NCBI GenBank assembly: GCA_947625185.1
Contig: CANQNJ010000009.1
Span: forward strand, 1-45,981
Direction: 5' to 3'
Length of the DNA: 45,981 nucleotides
DNA from: an uncultured Clostridia bacterium
Lineage (GTDB): Bacteria > Bacillota > Clostridia > Christensenellales > CAG-314
The position numbers and the translations under genes are program-made. Position 1 is the stretch's first letter. The number at the start of each line of letters is the position of its first letter. Positions 8,164-16,027 of the stretch are shown here, in pieces. The notes under the pieces were generated by a model. It ran no database searches. It was given only the letters and a program-made list of their open reading frames with translations, and was not told the origin of the DNA.

Positions 8164-9552
8164 TCAGTAAATGAAAATTCTCTTTTTGAGATAGGCTTTC
8201 AATTCCGTCACGGGTACGCGTTCCTGCTGCATACTGTCGCGGTCGCGTACGGTCACGCATCCGTCGTTTTCCGTGTCGAAGTCCACCGTTATGCAATACG
8301 GCGTGCCGATCTCGTCCTGTCTGCGGTAACGTTTGCCTATGCTGCCCGCCTCGTCGTAGTCGCAGGTGAATTCTTTGAGCAGATCGTTGTAAAGTTCCGT
8401 TGCCGATTGCGACAGCTTCTTGGACAGCGGCAGAACGCAAGCCTTGAAGGGGGCAAGCTCGGGGTGCAGGTGCAGTACCACGCGCGTATCGCCTTCGCCG
8501 ACGACCTCTTCGTCATAGGCATTGACGAGAAACGCAAGAAAAGCTCTGTCCGCTCCGAGACTCGGCTCGATGACATATGGGATATATCTTTCGCCCGTGA
8601 TCGGGTCGGTGTAGTCAAGCGTTTCTCCGCTGACTTCCGAGTGGCGGGACAAGTCGTAGTCCGTTCTGTCGGCGATACCCCACAATTCGCCCCAACCGAA
8701 GGGAAACCTGACTTCGAAATCGGTAGTGGCTTTGCTGTAAAAGCACAATTCGTCCTTGTCGTGATCTCTCAGGCGAAGATTTTCTTCCTTCATACCGAGA
8801 TGGAGCAGCCAATCTTTGCAGAAGTTTTTCCAATAGTCAAACCATTCCAAATCCGTGCCCGGCTTGCAGAAAAATTCCAATTCCATCTGCTCGAATTCAC
8901 GCGTACGGAAGATGAAGTTGCCGGGAGTTATCTCGTTGCGGAAGGACTTGCCTATCTGTCCTATGCCGAAGGGCAGCTTTCTGCGAGTGGTGCGGCACAC
9001 GTTCTTGAAGTTGACGAATATCCCCTGCGCCGTCTCGGGACGGAGGTATACTGCGGACGCGCTGTTCTCCGTTACGCCGATAAATGTCTTGAACATCAGG
9101 TTGAACTTGCGTATGGGCGTAAAGTCGCACTTGCCGCATACGGGACAATGGATCTGATGTTCCGCTATGTATTGGCTCATCTGTTCGTTGGTCATAGACG
9201 CGACGGTGGAGGGCAGGTCGTGCTTGGTCTGATACTCTTCGATAAGATCATCGGCGCGGTATCTTGTCTTGCAGCCTTTGCAATCGATGAGCGGATCGGA
9301 GAAGCCGCCTATATGACCGCTTGCCTCCCAAGTTTTCGGGTTCATCAGTATAGCCGAGTCCAATCCGACGTTGAGCGGATTTTCCTTGACGAACTTGCGA
9401 TACCATACTTGTTTTATATTGTTCTTCATCTCAACGCCCAGCGGACCATAGTCCCAGGAGTTGGAAAGACCGCCGTAAATTTCACTGCCGGCGTACACGA
9501 ATCCGCGACCCTTGCATAAATTTACCAACTTGTCCATTGTAAGTTCTGCCAT
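8164..9552 (-). CDS. glyS: Glycyl-tRNA synthetase, dimeric type
   Basis: 462 residues. Class II synthetase of the single-chain homodimeric (archaeal/eukaryotic/Gram-positive) type rather than the two-subunit GlyQ/GlyS type. Visible are the N-terminal [24 protein letters not shown] block, a zinc-knuckle-like CxxC pair (CKGCKTRY and CPVCGKCDF), motif 2 [25 protein letters not shown], motif 3 [14 protein letters not shown], and the C-terminal anticodon-binding domain. It charges tRNA-Gly for translation in the cytoplasm. GGGAG precedes the ATG and a near-consensus promoter lies at 9582-9610. It sits upstream of tex, which has its own promoter. The symbol follows usage for the single-chain form (glyQS is also used). 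Confidence 0.95.
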   Translation of the reverse strand: MAELTMDKLVNLCKGRGFVYAGSEIYGGLSNSWDYGPLGVEMKNNIKQVWYRKFVKENPLNVGLDSAILMNPKTWEASGHIGGFSDPLIDCKGCKTRYRADDLIEEYQTKHDLPSTVASMTNEQMSQYIAEHQIHCPVCGKCDFTPIRKFNLMFKTFIGVTENSASAVYLRPETAQGIFVNFKNVCRTTRRKLPFGIGQIGKSFRNEITPGNFIFRTREFEQMELEFFCKPGTDLEWFDYWKNFCKDWLLHLGMKEENLRLRDHDKDELCFYSKATTDFEVRFPFGWGELWGIADRTDYDLSRHSEVSGETLDYTDPITGERYIPYVIEPSLGADRAFLAFLVNAYDEEVVGEGDTRVVLHLHPELAPFKACVLPLSKKLSQSATELYNDLLKEFTCDYDEAGSIGKRYRRQDEIGTPYCITVDFDTENDGCVTVRDRDSMQQERVPVTELKAYLKKRIFIY

Positions 9553-9581
9553 AAATTTTCTCCCTGTTTGATTGTGCTATA

Positions 9582-9610
9582 ATTGTAGTTTCACAACGGG
9601 ATTTTGTCAA
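9582..9610 (-). promoter_or_regulatory. Promoter for glyS
   Basis: On the minus strand, consensus TTGACA (9610-9605), 17-bp spacer, TACAAT (9587-9582). It is divergent from the promoter at 9624-9652. Confidence 0.85.
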
Positions 9611-9623
9611 GTAAAAAATTACC

Positions 9624-9652
9624 TTGCGCATATTTGGGTTATATGGTATACT
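9624..9652 (+). promoter_or_regulatory. Promoter for the Bax-inhibitor-like operon
   Basis: TTGCGC (9624-9629), 17-bp spacer, TATACT (9647-9652), about 50 nt upstream of the ATG at 9706, which has GGGAGG as ribosome binding site. Confidence 0.7.
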
Positions 9653-9705
9653 GTATAGGTAAAAATGTTGACACTTAACAAAACTTCGGCTTTTGGGAGG
9701 TATTT

Positions 9706-10527
9706 ATGTTCAGCAGATACGGCAATCCGTCAATGCGCCGTTGGGTGCGCAGAAGCGCTCGCGGCGAAATGGCTGTGGAGAGCAATCCCGCCACCTATCG
9801 GGGAGTCACGGGCAAGAGCGTATTTCTGGTATTGCTCACGATAGGCGTGGCGATAGTTACGGAGCTTTTGTTGTGGTTTACGTTGTACAGGGTCTCCGCG
9901 GGCGAGATAGAACCGGACAGACTTGTACGTCTGATACTGATAGGCGTGGCGATAGCAGGAGTTGCCGGCGTAGTTATGCTTGTCGGCTCGATAGTGCTTA
10001 TTTTCAACGTCGGCGCAGCCAAGTTTATCGGTCCGCTGTACAGCGTTATGCAGGGCGTCTTTCTCGGGACGATAGCGGGTTTTCTCAATCTGTACGTCCC
10101 CGGAGTATCGCTTGCGGCGCTGCTCGGCACGGGCATAGTGTTTGCGATGTGCCTCGTTTTGTACAAGCTGTTGGGCGCGCGCATAAGCAGCCGTTTTGCA
10201 ACGGGTCTGGTGATAGCCATGCTCAGCTTTGTGTTGGTGGAATTGATCTGCGTGCCGATAGTGTACTTTCTGGCGGCGGGCAGCAACAATCTGACTTTGC
10301 TTCTGGGAGTGCAGGCGGGACTTGCCCTGTTCTGCGTGGTATTTGCCACGATAACGGTTTTCTGGGATATTCAGAATATCGACTATATGGTGCAGGCGGG
10401 CATCGACAGAGAGTACGAATGGCTGCTTGCATACAGCCTTACCACAAGTTTGATTTATCTTTATATGGAGATTCTGGAACTGATAGTGCGCACGTTGGCA
10501 TTATTTGCCGTTTCCGGGAGAAAGTGA
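9706..10527 (+). CDS. Bax inhibitor-1/YccA-like membrane protein
   Basis: 273 residues with about seven hydrophobic helices after a 45-residue basic N-terminus. The N-terminal pattern (FSRYGNPSMRRW, then ATYRGVTGKSVFLVLLT) is that of the Firmicutes branch of the Bax inhibitor-1/YccA family, whose members are integral membrane proteins; some leak calcium or interact with FtsH. The late segment WDIQNIDYMVQAGIDREYEW with a conserved acidic D/E pattern before the last helix also fits. It is the first gene of a two-gene operon, three bases before the DUF2804 gene. The biochemical role in this organism is unknown. Confidence 0.8.
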   Translation: MFSRYGNPSMRRWVRRSARGEMAVESNPATYRGVTGKSVFLVLLTIGVAIVTELLLWFTLYRVSAGEIEPDRLVRLILIGVAIAGVAGVVMLVGSIVLIFNVGAAKFIGPLYSVMQGVFLGTIAGFLNLYVPGVSLAALLGTGIVFAMCLVLYKLLGARISSRFATGLVIAMLSFVLVELICVPIVYFLAAGSNNLTLLLGVQAGLALFCVVFATITVFWDIQNIDYMVQAGIDREYEWLLAYSLTTSLIYLYMEILELIVRTLALFAVSGRK

Positions 10528-10530
10528 TAT

Positions 10531-11532
10531 ATGATCGAGATATTAAACAAAGAGCAGCTTCTCGACGCGCACGGCAAATTGCGCGTCGCAGGTTATTCGA
10601 AACATATGAATTTTCTGCTCGACAAGAAGTGCGTACATTCGCACCGACTTAAAGAGTGGGATTTCTATCAAATCCACTTCGACGGGCGGTATGTGTTGCA
10701 GCTTACCTTGGGGCACGTCTCCTATGCTATGCAGGCGGCTGCTACTCTCATCGACCTTGCAAGCGGCGAGAAACACGGCATAGGTAAGTTTTGTCCCGTG
10801 CGCGCTTCCTTCCGACGCTCGATGCCGACCAATCCGGAAGTGGCGCATACGTTGCAATATTTCTCCCGCAATATGCACGTCCAATTTGAGACGACGGATA
10901 AGTTTCGCAGACTTGCTTTGACCGCCAACGACTATAAAGGTATCAAGGCGGAAGTAAATCTTATGCTTACCAACGTCAGCAAGTCCAAGGAGAAGATGGT
11001 TATCGCCACACCCTTTGACAAAGATGATCAATGGTATCTCAATTACAAAGAGAATTGCTTTGCGGTCAACGGTTATGTGCGCATAGAGGACGTCGCTTAT
11101 CAGATAAAGAACGGCTTCGGTCTGTTGGATTGGGGCAGGGGCGTATGGCCTTATCGCCACAAATGGGTGTGGGGCAACGGCGGTACGGTCGTCGACGGCA
11201 AGAACTTCGGCTTCAATATCGGTTGGGGCTTCGGCAACACGTCGGCGGCAACGGAGAATGCGTTTTTCTACGATAACAAGCTGTACAAGCTGGGCGAAGT
11301 GCAGGAGATATTGACGGGAGATACATATCGGTATATCGATCAGGACGAGAGATTCGTATTCAAGGCGGAGCCTATCTTTGACAACTATACCAAGCTCAGC
11401 GCTTTTTTGGTGTACAACAGATGTCATCAGGTATTCGGCAGGTGGACGGGCTACGTTGTTTTGGACGACGGCACCAAGTTGCAAATACCGCCCTTTGTGG
11501 CTTTTTGCGAACACGCCGACAACCAGTGGTGA
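10531..11532 (+). CDS. DUF2804 family protein
   Basis: 333 residues, soluble, no signal peptide. It matches the DUF2804 pattern: N-terminal LLDAHGKLRVAGYSKHMNF, HRLKEWDFYQI, then the tryptophan-rich central block LLDWGRGVWPYRHKWVWGNGG and GFNIGWGFGNTSAATENAFFYD, ending FGRWTGYVVLDDGTKL. The family is beta-rich and has no assigned biochemical function that I know of. The ribosome binding site GGGAG overlaps the end of the preceding gene, so the two are translated from one message. No odd features. Confidence 0.85.
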   Translation: MIEILNKEQLLDAHGKLRVAGYSKHMNFLLDKKCVHSHRLKEWDFYQIHFDGRYVLQLTLGHVSYAMQAAATLIDLASGEKHGIGKFCPVRASFRRSMPTNPEVAHTLQYFSRNMHVQFETTDKFRRLALTANDYKGIKAEVNLMLTNVSKSKEKMVIATPFDKDDQWYLNYKENCFAVNGYVRIEDVAYQIKNGFGLLDWGRGVWPYRHKWVWGNGGTVVDGKNFGFNIGWGFGNTSAATENAFFYDNKLYKLGEVQEILTGDTYRYIDQDERFVFKAEPIFDNYTKLSAFLVYNRCHQVFGRWTGYVVLDDGTKLQIPPFVAFCEHADNQW

Positions 11533-11609
11533 GCGGCGGCGCGTCCGACCTTGTTCGCCGCAAGAGGCAATACTAATGCGCGTGTGAGAATTTACGTATA
11601 ATTTGGATC

Positions 11610-11665
11610 TGTGAGAAATATTGGGTTAAAGAAGTGAATGAAATATAGAAGCCGACTTCTGTATT
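11610..11665 (+). repeat. 60-bp dispersed repeat, copy A
   Basis: The core reads GTGAATGAAATATAGAAG then CCGACTTCTGTATT (11634-11665). Related copies lie at 26519-26558 (B) and 39501-39535 (C). The core contains the interrupted palindrome AGAAGccgaCTTCT. It lies beside a decayed IS30-type transposase end. Confidence 0.7.
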
Positions 11666-11713
11666 AAAGCGGAATTTGAGCGCGTGTCGCGGTGAATTGT
11701 CAAACTAAGTGCA

Positions 11714-11779
11714 TTACTTTGAAAGAAATTCGTCAAATAAATTTATCGGTTTTCGGTAGTTTAATACTTTCTTTGGTCT
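11714..11779 (-). pseudogene. C-terminal scrap of an IS30-family transposase
   Basis: The minus-strand frame encodes 21 residues ending at TAA (complement of 11714-11716), including KKVLNYRKPINLFDEF. This matches the characteristic C-terminus of IS30-family transposases (pattern RPRK-LGYKTP-ELF). Nothing upstream in any frame looks like the catalytic DDE core, so only the tail survives. The adjacent segment 11691-11713 (GGTGAATTGTCAAACTAAGTG) has the look of an IS30-type terminal repeat. Confidence 0.6.
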
Positions 11780-11823
11780 GGCGATCCACATAACCCCGAC
11801 ATTTGGCATTGAACCGATAATTT

Positions 11824-11852
11824 AAGGACCTTGAAATCGCTTCAAGGTCCTT
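11824..11852. terminator. Terminator between convergent DUF2804 and SGNH genes
   Basis: Perfect 12-bp stem AAGGACCTTGAA (11824-11835) and TTCAAGGTCCTT (11841-11852) with a 5-base loop. It has a short T-run on the plus side. An outer imperfect pairing (TTATCGGTT near 11742-11750, AACCGATAA near 11812-11820) frames the transposase scrap. Confidence 0.75.
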
Positions 11853-11866
11853 TTGCATTGGATTTG

Positions 11867-12523
11867 TTACCGTCTCGGGTAGTTGTCCTTCAAAAAACTT
11901 ACGATGAGCGGGGCGAGTACCTCGCGATGGAAACGTGCGGACGGATGCAGACCGTCGCCGTAGTAACCCGCTTCGTCGTATTCTCGGGAGAAATCCGCCA
12001 ACGTTGCCGTATCCAACACGGGTATGCCGTAATTGGCGCATACTTCGCATATAGCATTGCAAAAAGATCGGAATACGGTCTCGTCGTCTTTGTCTCCGAA
12101 GAGCTGCATTTTCAGCGGCGTCATAAAGAACACGAAAGCGTCGGGATACTTTCTTTTCAAACCCGCGCAGAGTATGTTCAGCGCGCCGTAAAAGGTGTAC
12201 TCGGTATCGTCGCCCGCTTGTCCCAGCAAGCCGCCCCTTCCGAAATCGTTGATCCCGCCCATAACGGATACGATGTCGGCGTCGCACATATCGGCATATC
12301 TTTTGCACATAGGCATATATGCGTCGCCCGTTCGGTTGTAGGTCGCAACAGTGGAACCGTTTATTCCGTAGTTGATTACCGAGCGCAGGTTCAACGCTTG
12401 CTTTACCAATTCGCAATACGGTTCGTAGATGCGTTCGCAATCTCTTGTTCCGTCCAACGCGAATGTGATGCTGTCCCCCAAAGCCGCATAGCGCAGACTA
12501 TTCCAAATAGATATATCTTTCAC
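11867..12523 (-). CDS. SGNH/GDSL-type hydrolase
   Basis: 218 residues, no signal peptide, so cytoplasmic unless exported otherwise. SGNH esterase blocks are visible: block I AALGDSITFALDG (about residues 13-25, Ser nucleophile), the Gly/Asn blocks INYGINGST and MGGINDFGRGG, and block V GDGLHPSARFH with the catalytic Asp and His. Members hydrolyse ester bonds in lipids or acetylated carbohydrates; the substrate here is not predictable. The start is a GTG at 12523 preceded by AAGGAG at good spacing. Monocistronic, convergent with DUF2804. Confidence 0.85.
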   Translation of the reverse strand: MKDISIWNSLRYAALGDSITFALDGTRDCERIYEPYCELVKQALNLRSVINYGINGSTVATYNRTGDAYMPMCKRYADMCDADIVSVMGGINDFGRGGLLGQAGDDTEYTFYGALNILCAGLKRKYPDAFVFFMTPLKMQLFGDKDDETVFRSFCNAICEVCANYGIPVLDTATLADFSREYDEAGYYGDGLHPSARFHREVLAPLIVSFLKDNYPRR

Positions 12524-12660
12524 GGTAAACTCCTTGTCAAGGATAATATTTTATGTTCGGTTTCTCTGCAAATAAGCCGTTATTTGTGATATTTTGTCGC
12601 AATAAGTAATAATATGTTTCCATCGCGCATTTAATATAGCATAAAAAAGCGGAGCGGATG

Positions 12661-12909
12661 ATGAAACAATACATACGCGAAAGAGTGACGGAGATAGCCG
12701 ACTATCTGATAGCGCACAGATGTACAGTACGCGCGGCGGCGGATGTGTTTTGCGTGAGCAAGTCTACCGCTCACAAGGATCTTGCCGAGCGTTTGCCGCG
12801 CGTGGATCCCGAGCGTTACAAGCGTATCGCCGCAATACTTGCCGACAATTGGAACGAACGGTATATACGCGGCGGCGAAGCCACCAGACACAAGTATATG
12901 TCACGATAA
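12661..12909 (+). CDS. spoIIID: Sporulation regulator SpoIIID
   Basis: 82 residues, the family's usual length. The entire chain is the helix-turn-helix DNA-binding protein SpoIIID: N-terminal MKQYIRERV, the recognition region AAADVFCVSKSTAHKDLAERLP (about residues 25-46), and the C-terminal RGGEATRHKY basic segment. In model spore formers SpoIIID acts in the mother cell, switching transcription from sigma-E to sigma-K programmes. Two ATGs are adjacent (12658, 12661); GGAG at 12651 is better spaced for the second. A strong terminator follows. I could not identify a clear sigma-E promoter upstream. Confidence 0.93.
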   Translation: MKQYIRERVTEIADYLIAHRCTVRAAADVFCVSKSTAHKDLAERLPRVDPERYKRIAAILADNWNERYIRGGEATRHKYMSR

Positions 12910-12917
12910 TAAGCAAT

Positions 12918-12952
12918 GGGGTAGAAAAAAATCTACCCCGTTCGTTTTTTTT
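12918..12952 (+). terminator. Terminator after spoIIID
   Basis: GGGGTAGA (12918-12925) and TCTACCCC (12932-12939) with an A-rich loop, then GTTCG and eight T. It lies immediately before the convergent DUF697 gene's stop and probably serves both. Confidence 0.85.
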
Positions 12953-12953
12953 G

Positions 12954-14033
12954 TTATACGGCGGTCGCCTTGGTTGTGCGTTTTTTGTTGCGCAATTCCT
13001 GCTCCAATTCGCCGCAGGCTTGTTGCAGCTCTTCCTGACTTTCCGATACGTCGATGCCGTCGAGTATGTTTTGCAGGCGATATTCCGTAGTAAGATATCT
13101 TATTGTCTGATAACCTATCACCGTTGTCAATGTGCCGTTTGCAAGACCCTGCACGCTGCTGTCCACAATGGCGGCGATGGCATTGCCGAGGATGGGGATA
13201 CCCTTTACCGCCGAGCCCATCGTCTGTACAACGCTGTGACCTATGTTCATACCGCCTAAGCCGTATGCTATCAATGCGTTTTGCAGTACTCTGCCCACTA
13301 TCCGGGCGAGTCGGGCGTCGGACGGGCGGAAACCGTACAGAAATACGATATCCTTTATCAGTTGCAGATTGAGGAAAACCACCAACGCCGTATCCACCTT
13401 GGCTGTTTGAGACAGAGCGGAGTAGGCGGCGCATTTGAGACTGCTTCTGAATATAAGATCCTTGGCGGATCTCTTTACGGAGCCTTGATATAATTCCGTC
13501 AGACAGCTTTTCAGCTTTTCTTCGTCTCCTACTTTGAGGGCAATGGCGAGTCTGCCTACCACCTCGGCGTCATACCAACCTACGCCGTCCACTTTGCTTG
13601 TGAGGTCTATTATTTTTTCGGAAATTTCGTGGCGCAGTTTCTTGTTGTGACGTTGAGCTTCCTTGGCGGTGTAGGCGTTGACGTTGGTGACGAAAGCGCC
13701 CGTTTTGAGTATCTTGACCAACGGCACGACGAATACGCAGATAAACAGTACCACGCATGCCGCTCCGACGCCGTAACCGGCGTATTCGTTTATTTCGTAT
13801 ACGCGCATCGTCAGGAAGAACAGGCATACGAACAGCAACACGCCTACAAGACTTGCGCCCATCCACAGCAGCAGACGCGCGCCTCTCGCGTTCTGTCTGC
13901 GGGTGTATTTTTGTTCGTATTCGTATATGGTCATTTTGCGCGGCGTTTTGTCCTTATCCGGTTTAGACGCCTTTGTCGTGCCTGTGAGTTGTTTCGGCGC
14001 TTCCGCGTCGGGTCTTTCGGTGTATTTGTCCAT
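12954..14033 (-). CDS. DUF697 domain membrane protein
   Basis: 359 residues. A hydrophilic, lysine-rich N-terminus (about 1-55) is followed by two membrane helices (about 57-80 and 88-112), a mostly helical middle, and a C-terminal DUF697 region (ALIAYGLGGMNIGHSVVQTMGSAVKGIPILGNAI, VIGYQTIRYLTTEYR). DUF697 occurs in GTPase-associated membrane proteins such as the YcjF group, but no GTPase is adjacent. The start is ATG 14033, with AAGGAG a few bases upstream; the frame continues open to 14105 but without a ribosome binding site. It lies 19 bases after the ttcA-like gene and is probably co-transcribed. Function unknown. Confidence 0.75.
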   Translation of the reverse strand: MDKYTERPDAEAPKQLTGTTKASKPDKDKTPRKMTIYEYEQKYTRRQNARGARLLLWMGASLVGVLLFVCLFFLTMRVYEINEYAGYGVGAACVVLFICVFVVPLVKILKTGAFVTNVNAYTAKEAQRHNKKLRHEISEKIIDLTSKVDGVGWYDAEVVGRLAIALKVGDEEKLKSCLTELYQGSVKRSAKDLIFRSSLKCAAYSALSQTAKVDTALVVFLNLQLIKDIVFLYGFRPSDARLARIVGRVLQNALIAYGLGGMNIGHSVVQTMGSAVKGIPILGNAIAAIVDSSVQGLANGTLTTVIGYQTIRYLTTEYRLQNILDGIDVSESQEELQQACGELEQELRNKKRTTKATAV

Positions 14034-14052
14034 AAGTACTCCTTTTGGTGTA

Positions 14053-14775
14053 TCAATCGTAGGGTTTGAGCCACAGATTGTATCTTTCCGGGTGCATGAT
14101 GGCATTGGCGAATTTCTCTTCTATGCCGGGACACTCCTTGGATAGCAGTTGCAGCAATTGCTTCATATGCTCTCGCTCGGTGTTGCGGTTGGCGGGGCAG
14201 GGACTTGTCACGACGGGCAGATCTTTCGCAAATCCGACGATGTCCCGTTCGGCGATGTAGATCATCGGACGTATCAACGTTACGCCGCTTCGCGACATAT
14301 AGCTGACGGGTTGGAATGTGTTGAGTCGCCCTTCATAGAACAGGCTCAGCATAAATGTATCCACGACGTCGTCGCGGTGATGTCCCAGCGCCAATTTGTC
14401 GAATCCCCGTTTCGTTATCTCGCCGTTCAGCGCGCCGCGTCGCATCTTGGCGCACAGGCTGCACGGATTGCTCTCCTTGCGTATGTCGAAGATTATCTGC
14501 GCGATGTCCGTCTTTACGCAGCTGTATTGCACGCCGAGACTGTCGCAATAGCGTTGAACGGGATCGAATAGTCCGTCCGCGAAACCCATATCCACGGTGA
14601 CGGCAAGCAAATCGAAGGGTATGTCGAAGTGGCGTTGAAATGCCGCAAGCAAAGTCAACAACGTCATACTGTCCTTGCCGCCCGATACTCCGACAGCCAC
14701 TTTGTCGTGCGGCAGTATCATACGGTAGTCGTTTATCGCCCGCCGAAAGGGCGACAGAAGTTTGTTGATTTCCAT
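14053..14775 (-). CDS. ttcA: TtcA-like tRNA 2-thiolation enzyme (PP-loop ATPase)
   Basis: 240 residues from the ATG at 14775. It has the PP-loop SGGKDSMTLL (about residues 33-42) that adenylates the target base, the CSLCAKMRRG cysteine pair, and ALGHHRDDVVDTFMLSLFY, all diagnostic of the TtcA/TtuA family that replaces a tRNA oxygen by sulfur using an iron-sulfur cluster. A further cysteine lies in TSPCPAN. E. coli TtcA thiolates cytidine 32; the shorter Clostridia-type proteins are annotated alike but the target position is less certain. The frame is open upstream to 14820, but the promoter occupies that DNA, so the start is 14775. There is no Shine-Dalgarno: the mRNA is probably leaderless. 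Confidence 0.85.
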   Translation of the reverse strand: MEINKLLSPFRRAINDYRMILPHDKVAVGVSGGKDSMTLLTLLAAFQRHFDIPFDLLAVTVDMGFADGLFDPVQRYCDSLGVQYSCVKTDIAQIIFDIRKESNPCSLCAKMRRGALNGEITKRGFDKLALGHHRDDVVDTFMLSLFYEGRLNTFQPVSYMSRSGVTLIRPMIYIAERDIVGFAKDLPVVTSPCPANRNTEREHMKQLLQLLSKECPGIEEKFANAIMHPERYNLWLKPYD

Positions 14776-14781
14776 AATTTT

Positions 14782-14810
14782 ATTGTACATTGCACGGCGT
14801 TTTTTTGCAA
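14782..14810 (-). promoter_or_regulatory. Promoter giving a leaderless ttcA mRNA
   Basis: On the minus strand, TTGCAA (14810-14805), 17-bp spacer, TACAAT (14787-14782). Only six bases separate the -10 from the ATG, so the expected start of transcription is the A of ATG. Confidence 0.65.
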
Positions 14811-14837
14811 GTTTTTTCAAAAATTATTTCAAAGCTA

Positions 14838-14866
14838 TTTACAAAATAACGGATAAATGGTATTAT
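14838..14866 (+). promoter_or_regulatory. Promoter for the rubredoxin-like/rubrerythrin operon
   Basis: TTTACA (14838-14843), 17-bp spacer, TATTAT (14861-14866), 30 bases before the ATG at 14897 with GGAG as ribosome binding site. I see no convincing PerR box. Confidence 0.65.
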
Positions 14867-14896
14867 TATCAAAAATCGAAAAAAGGAGAAATTACC

Positions 14897-15007
14897 ATGA
14901 AATGGGTTTGCAATGTTTGCGGTTATGTTCATGAAGGCGACACGCCTCCCGAGATTTGTCCTCTTTGCGGAGTCGGCGCAGAAGAATTCACCAAGGTGGA
15001 AGACTGA
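14897..15007 (+). CDS. Rubredoxin-like mini-protein
   Basis: 36 residues, shorter than normal rubredoxins (about 52). It has the two iron-binding knuckles CNVCGY and CPLCGV separated by EGDTPPEI. It is nearly the same as the N-terminal domain of the rubrerythrin encoded next ([20 protein letters not shown]), so it resembles a free-standing copy of that domain. Predicted to hold one Fe(SCys)4 centre and pass electrons to the rubrerythrin for hydrogen peroxide reduction. Strong ribosome binding site AAAAGGAG. A GCGCAA/TTGCGC hairpin (about 15018-15037) lies between the two cistrons and may set their relative expression. Confidence 0.85.
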   Translation: MKWVCNVCGYVHEGDTPPEICPLCGVGAEEFTKVED

Positions 15008-15061
15008 ATACCCGTCGCGCAAGGGGATAATTGCGCTTAATAATATTGAGGAGATGAAATT

Positions 15062-15604
15062 ATGAAATATGTTTGTTCGGTTTGCGGTTATGTATACGAA
15101 GGCGACACGCCTCCCGAAAGATGTCCTCAGTGCCGTGCGCCGCAGGAAAAATTCGTTGCGCAGGACTCCGGAATGAGTTGGGCTGCGGAACATGCGGTGG
15201 GCGTTGCAAAGGGCGTGCCTCAGGATATAATCGACGATCTTCGCGCCAACTTCAACGGAGAGTGCAGCGAAGTGGGTATGTATCTCGCTATGAGCCGCGT
15301 GGCATTCCGCGAGGGGTATCCCGAGATAGGTCTCTATTGGGAGAAAGCGGCCTATGAAGAAGCGGAACACGCCGCCAAGTTTGCGGAACTGCTGGGCGAA
15401 GTCGTCACCGACAGCACCGCGGAGAATCTTCGCAGACGTATCGAGGCGGAGAACGGAGCCACTATGGGCAAGACTCAACTTGCCAAGCGCGCCAAGGAAT
15501 TGGGCTTGGACGCAATCCACGATACCGTTCACGAAATGGCTCGCGACGAAGCCCGCCACGGCAAAGCCTTCCTCGGATTGTACAACCGTTATTTCAAGAA
15601 ATAA
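15062..15604 (+). CDS. rbr: Rubrerythrin, reverse domain order
   Basis: 180 residues. The rubredoxin-type iron site is N-terminal (CSVCGY, CPQCRA, residues 5-25) and the four-helix ferritin-like diiron domain follows, with ligands in [24 protein letters not shown] and [13 protein letters not shown]. This domain order is that of reverse rubrerythrins, which act as NADH-linked peroxidases protecting anaerobes from hydrogen peroxide and oxygen. Two ExxH motifs are intact. It follows the rubredoxin-like gene by 54 bases, with its own GAGGAG ribosome binding site. Cytoplasmic. Confidence 0.95.
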   Translation: MKYVCSVCGYVYEGDTPPERCPQCRAPQEKFVAQDSGMSWAAEHAVGVAKGVPQDIIDDLRANFNGECSEVGMYLAMSRVAFREGYPEIGLYWEKAAYEEAEHAAKFAELLGEVVTDSTAENLRRRIEAENGATMGKTQLAKRAKELGLDAIHDTVHEMARDEARHGKAFLGLYNRYFKK

Positions 15605-15617
15605 ATACGTTTTCTCG

Positions 15618-15889
15618 GGTATTTATGTAAGAGGTTTGCCGTGAAATGCGAGCCTCCTACGAGGTTGAGTCCGATCATATATTTGCCGCTGATTGTGATT
15701 TCGATATTGCCGTTGTTCTCATAGAAGTTGCCACGAGAATTCGATCAATCACAATATTGCTCACTGATTATGCTGTTCCAATTTCCGTCCATACCAAGGA
15801 ATGCAATGGAGAAACGGTCTTCCTTCATAAAGTGGAATTGACTACTGTATGTTTTGAAATTTTGTCGGAGCTTTGAGCGGGAGCTGTCA
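15618..15889 (-). pseudogene. Gene remnant with an in-frame stop, unknown family
   Basis: On the minus strand a single frame reads like real protein over about 85 codons: MKEDRFSIAFLGMDGNWNS, then ISEQYCD, an in-frame TGA near 15743, then SNSRGNFYENNGNIEITISG and KYMIGLNLVGGSHF. It has no start codon with a ribosome binding site, and its base composition is more AT-rich than its neighbours. I do not recognise the family. Most likely a decayed, transferred fragment rather than a gene with recoded TGA. Confidence 0.45.
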
Positions 15890-15911
15890 ATCTACGAAAT
15901 CCGTATCGACG

Positions 15912-15952
15912 AATAAGCGCGTATCCCATAGAATCGGGATCGCGCTTATTTT
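15912..15952. terminator. Bidirectional hairpin terminator
   Basis: AATAAGCGCG (15912-15921) pairs perfectly with CGCGCTTATT (15941-15950); an inner CCC/GGG pair extends it. A and T tracts are on opposite sides. It lies between rubrerythrin and the convergent ygjV-like gene. Confidence 0.7.
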
Positions 15953-16027
15953 GGTATAGGGCATAGATATTTGCCGTAAGGACTTGCCGAGCGAAAGCAT
16001 TCGGGATCGCCTCGGACGTCAAGGCGT

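Noticed and set aside
8062-9519. 485-codon plus-strand open frame
   Set aside because: It is antisense to glyS, whose motifs are unmistakable; it has no ribosome binding site and its product has low-complexity shadow composition. A TATAAT near 8056 on this strand seems fortuitous.
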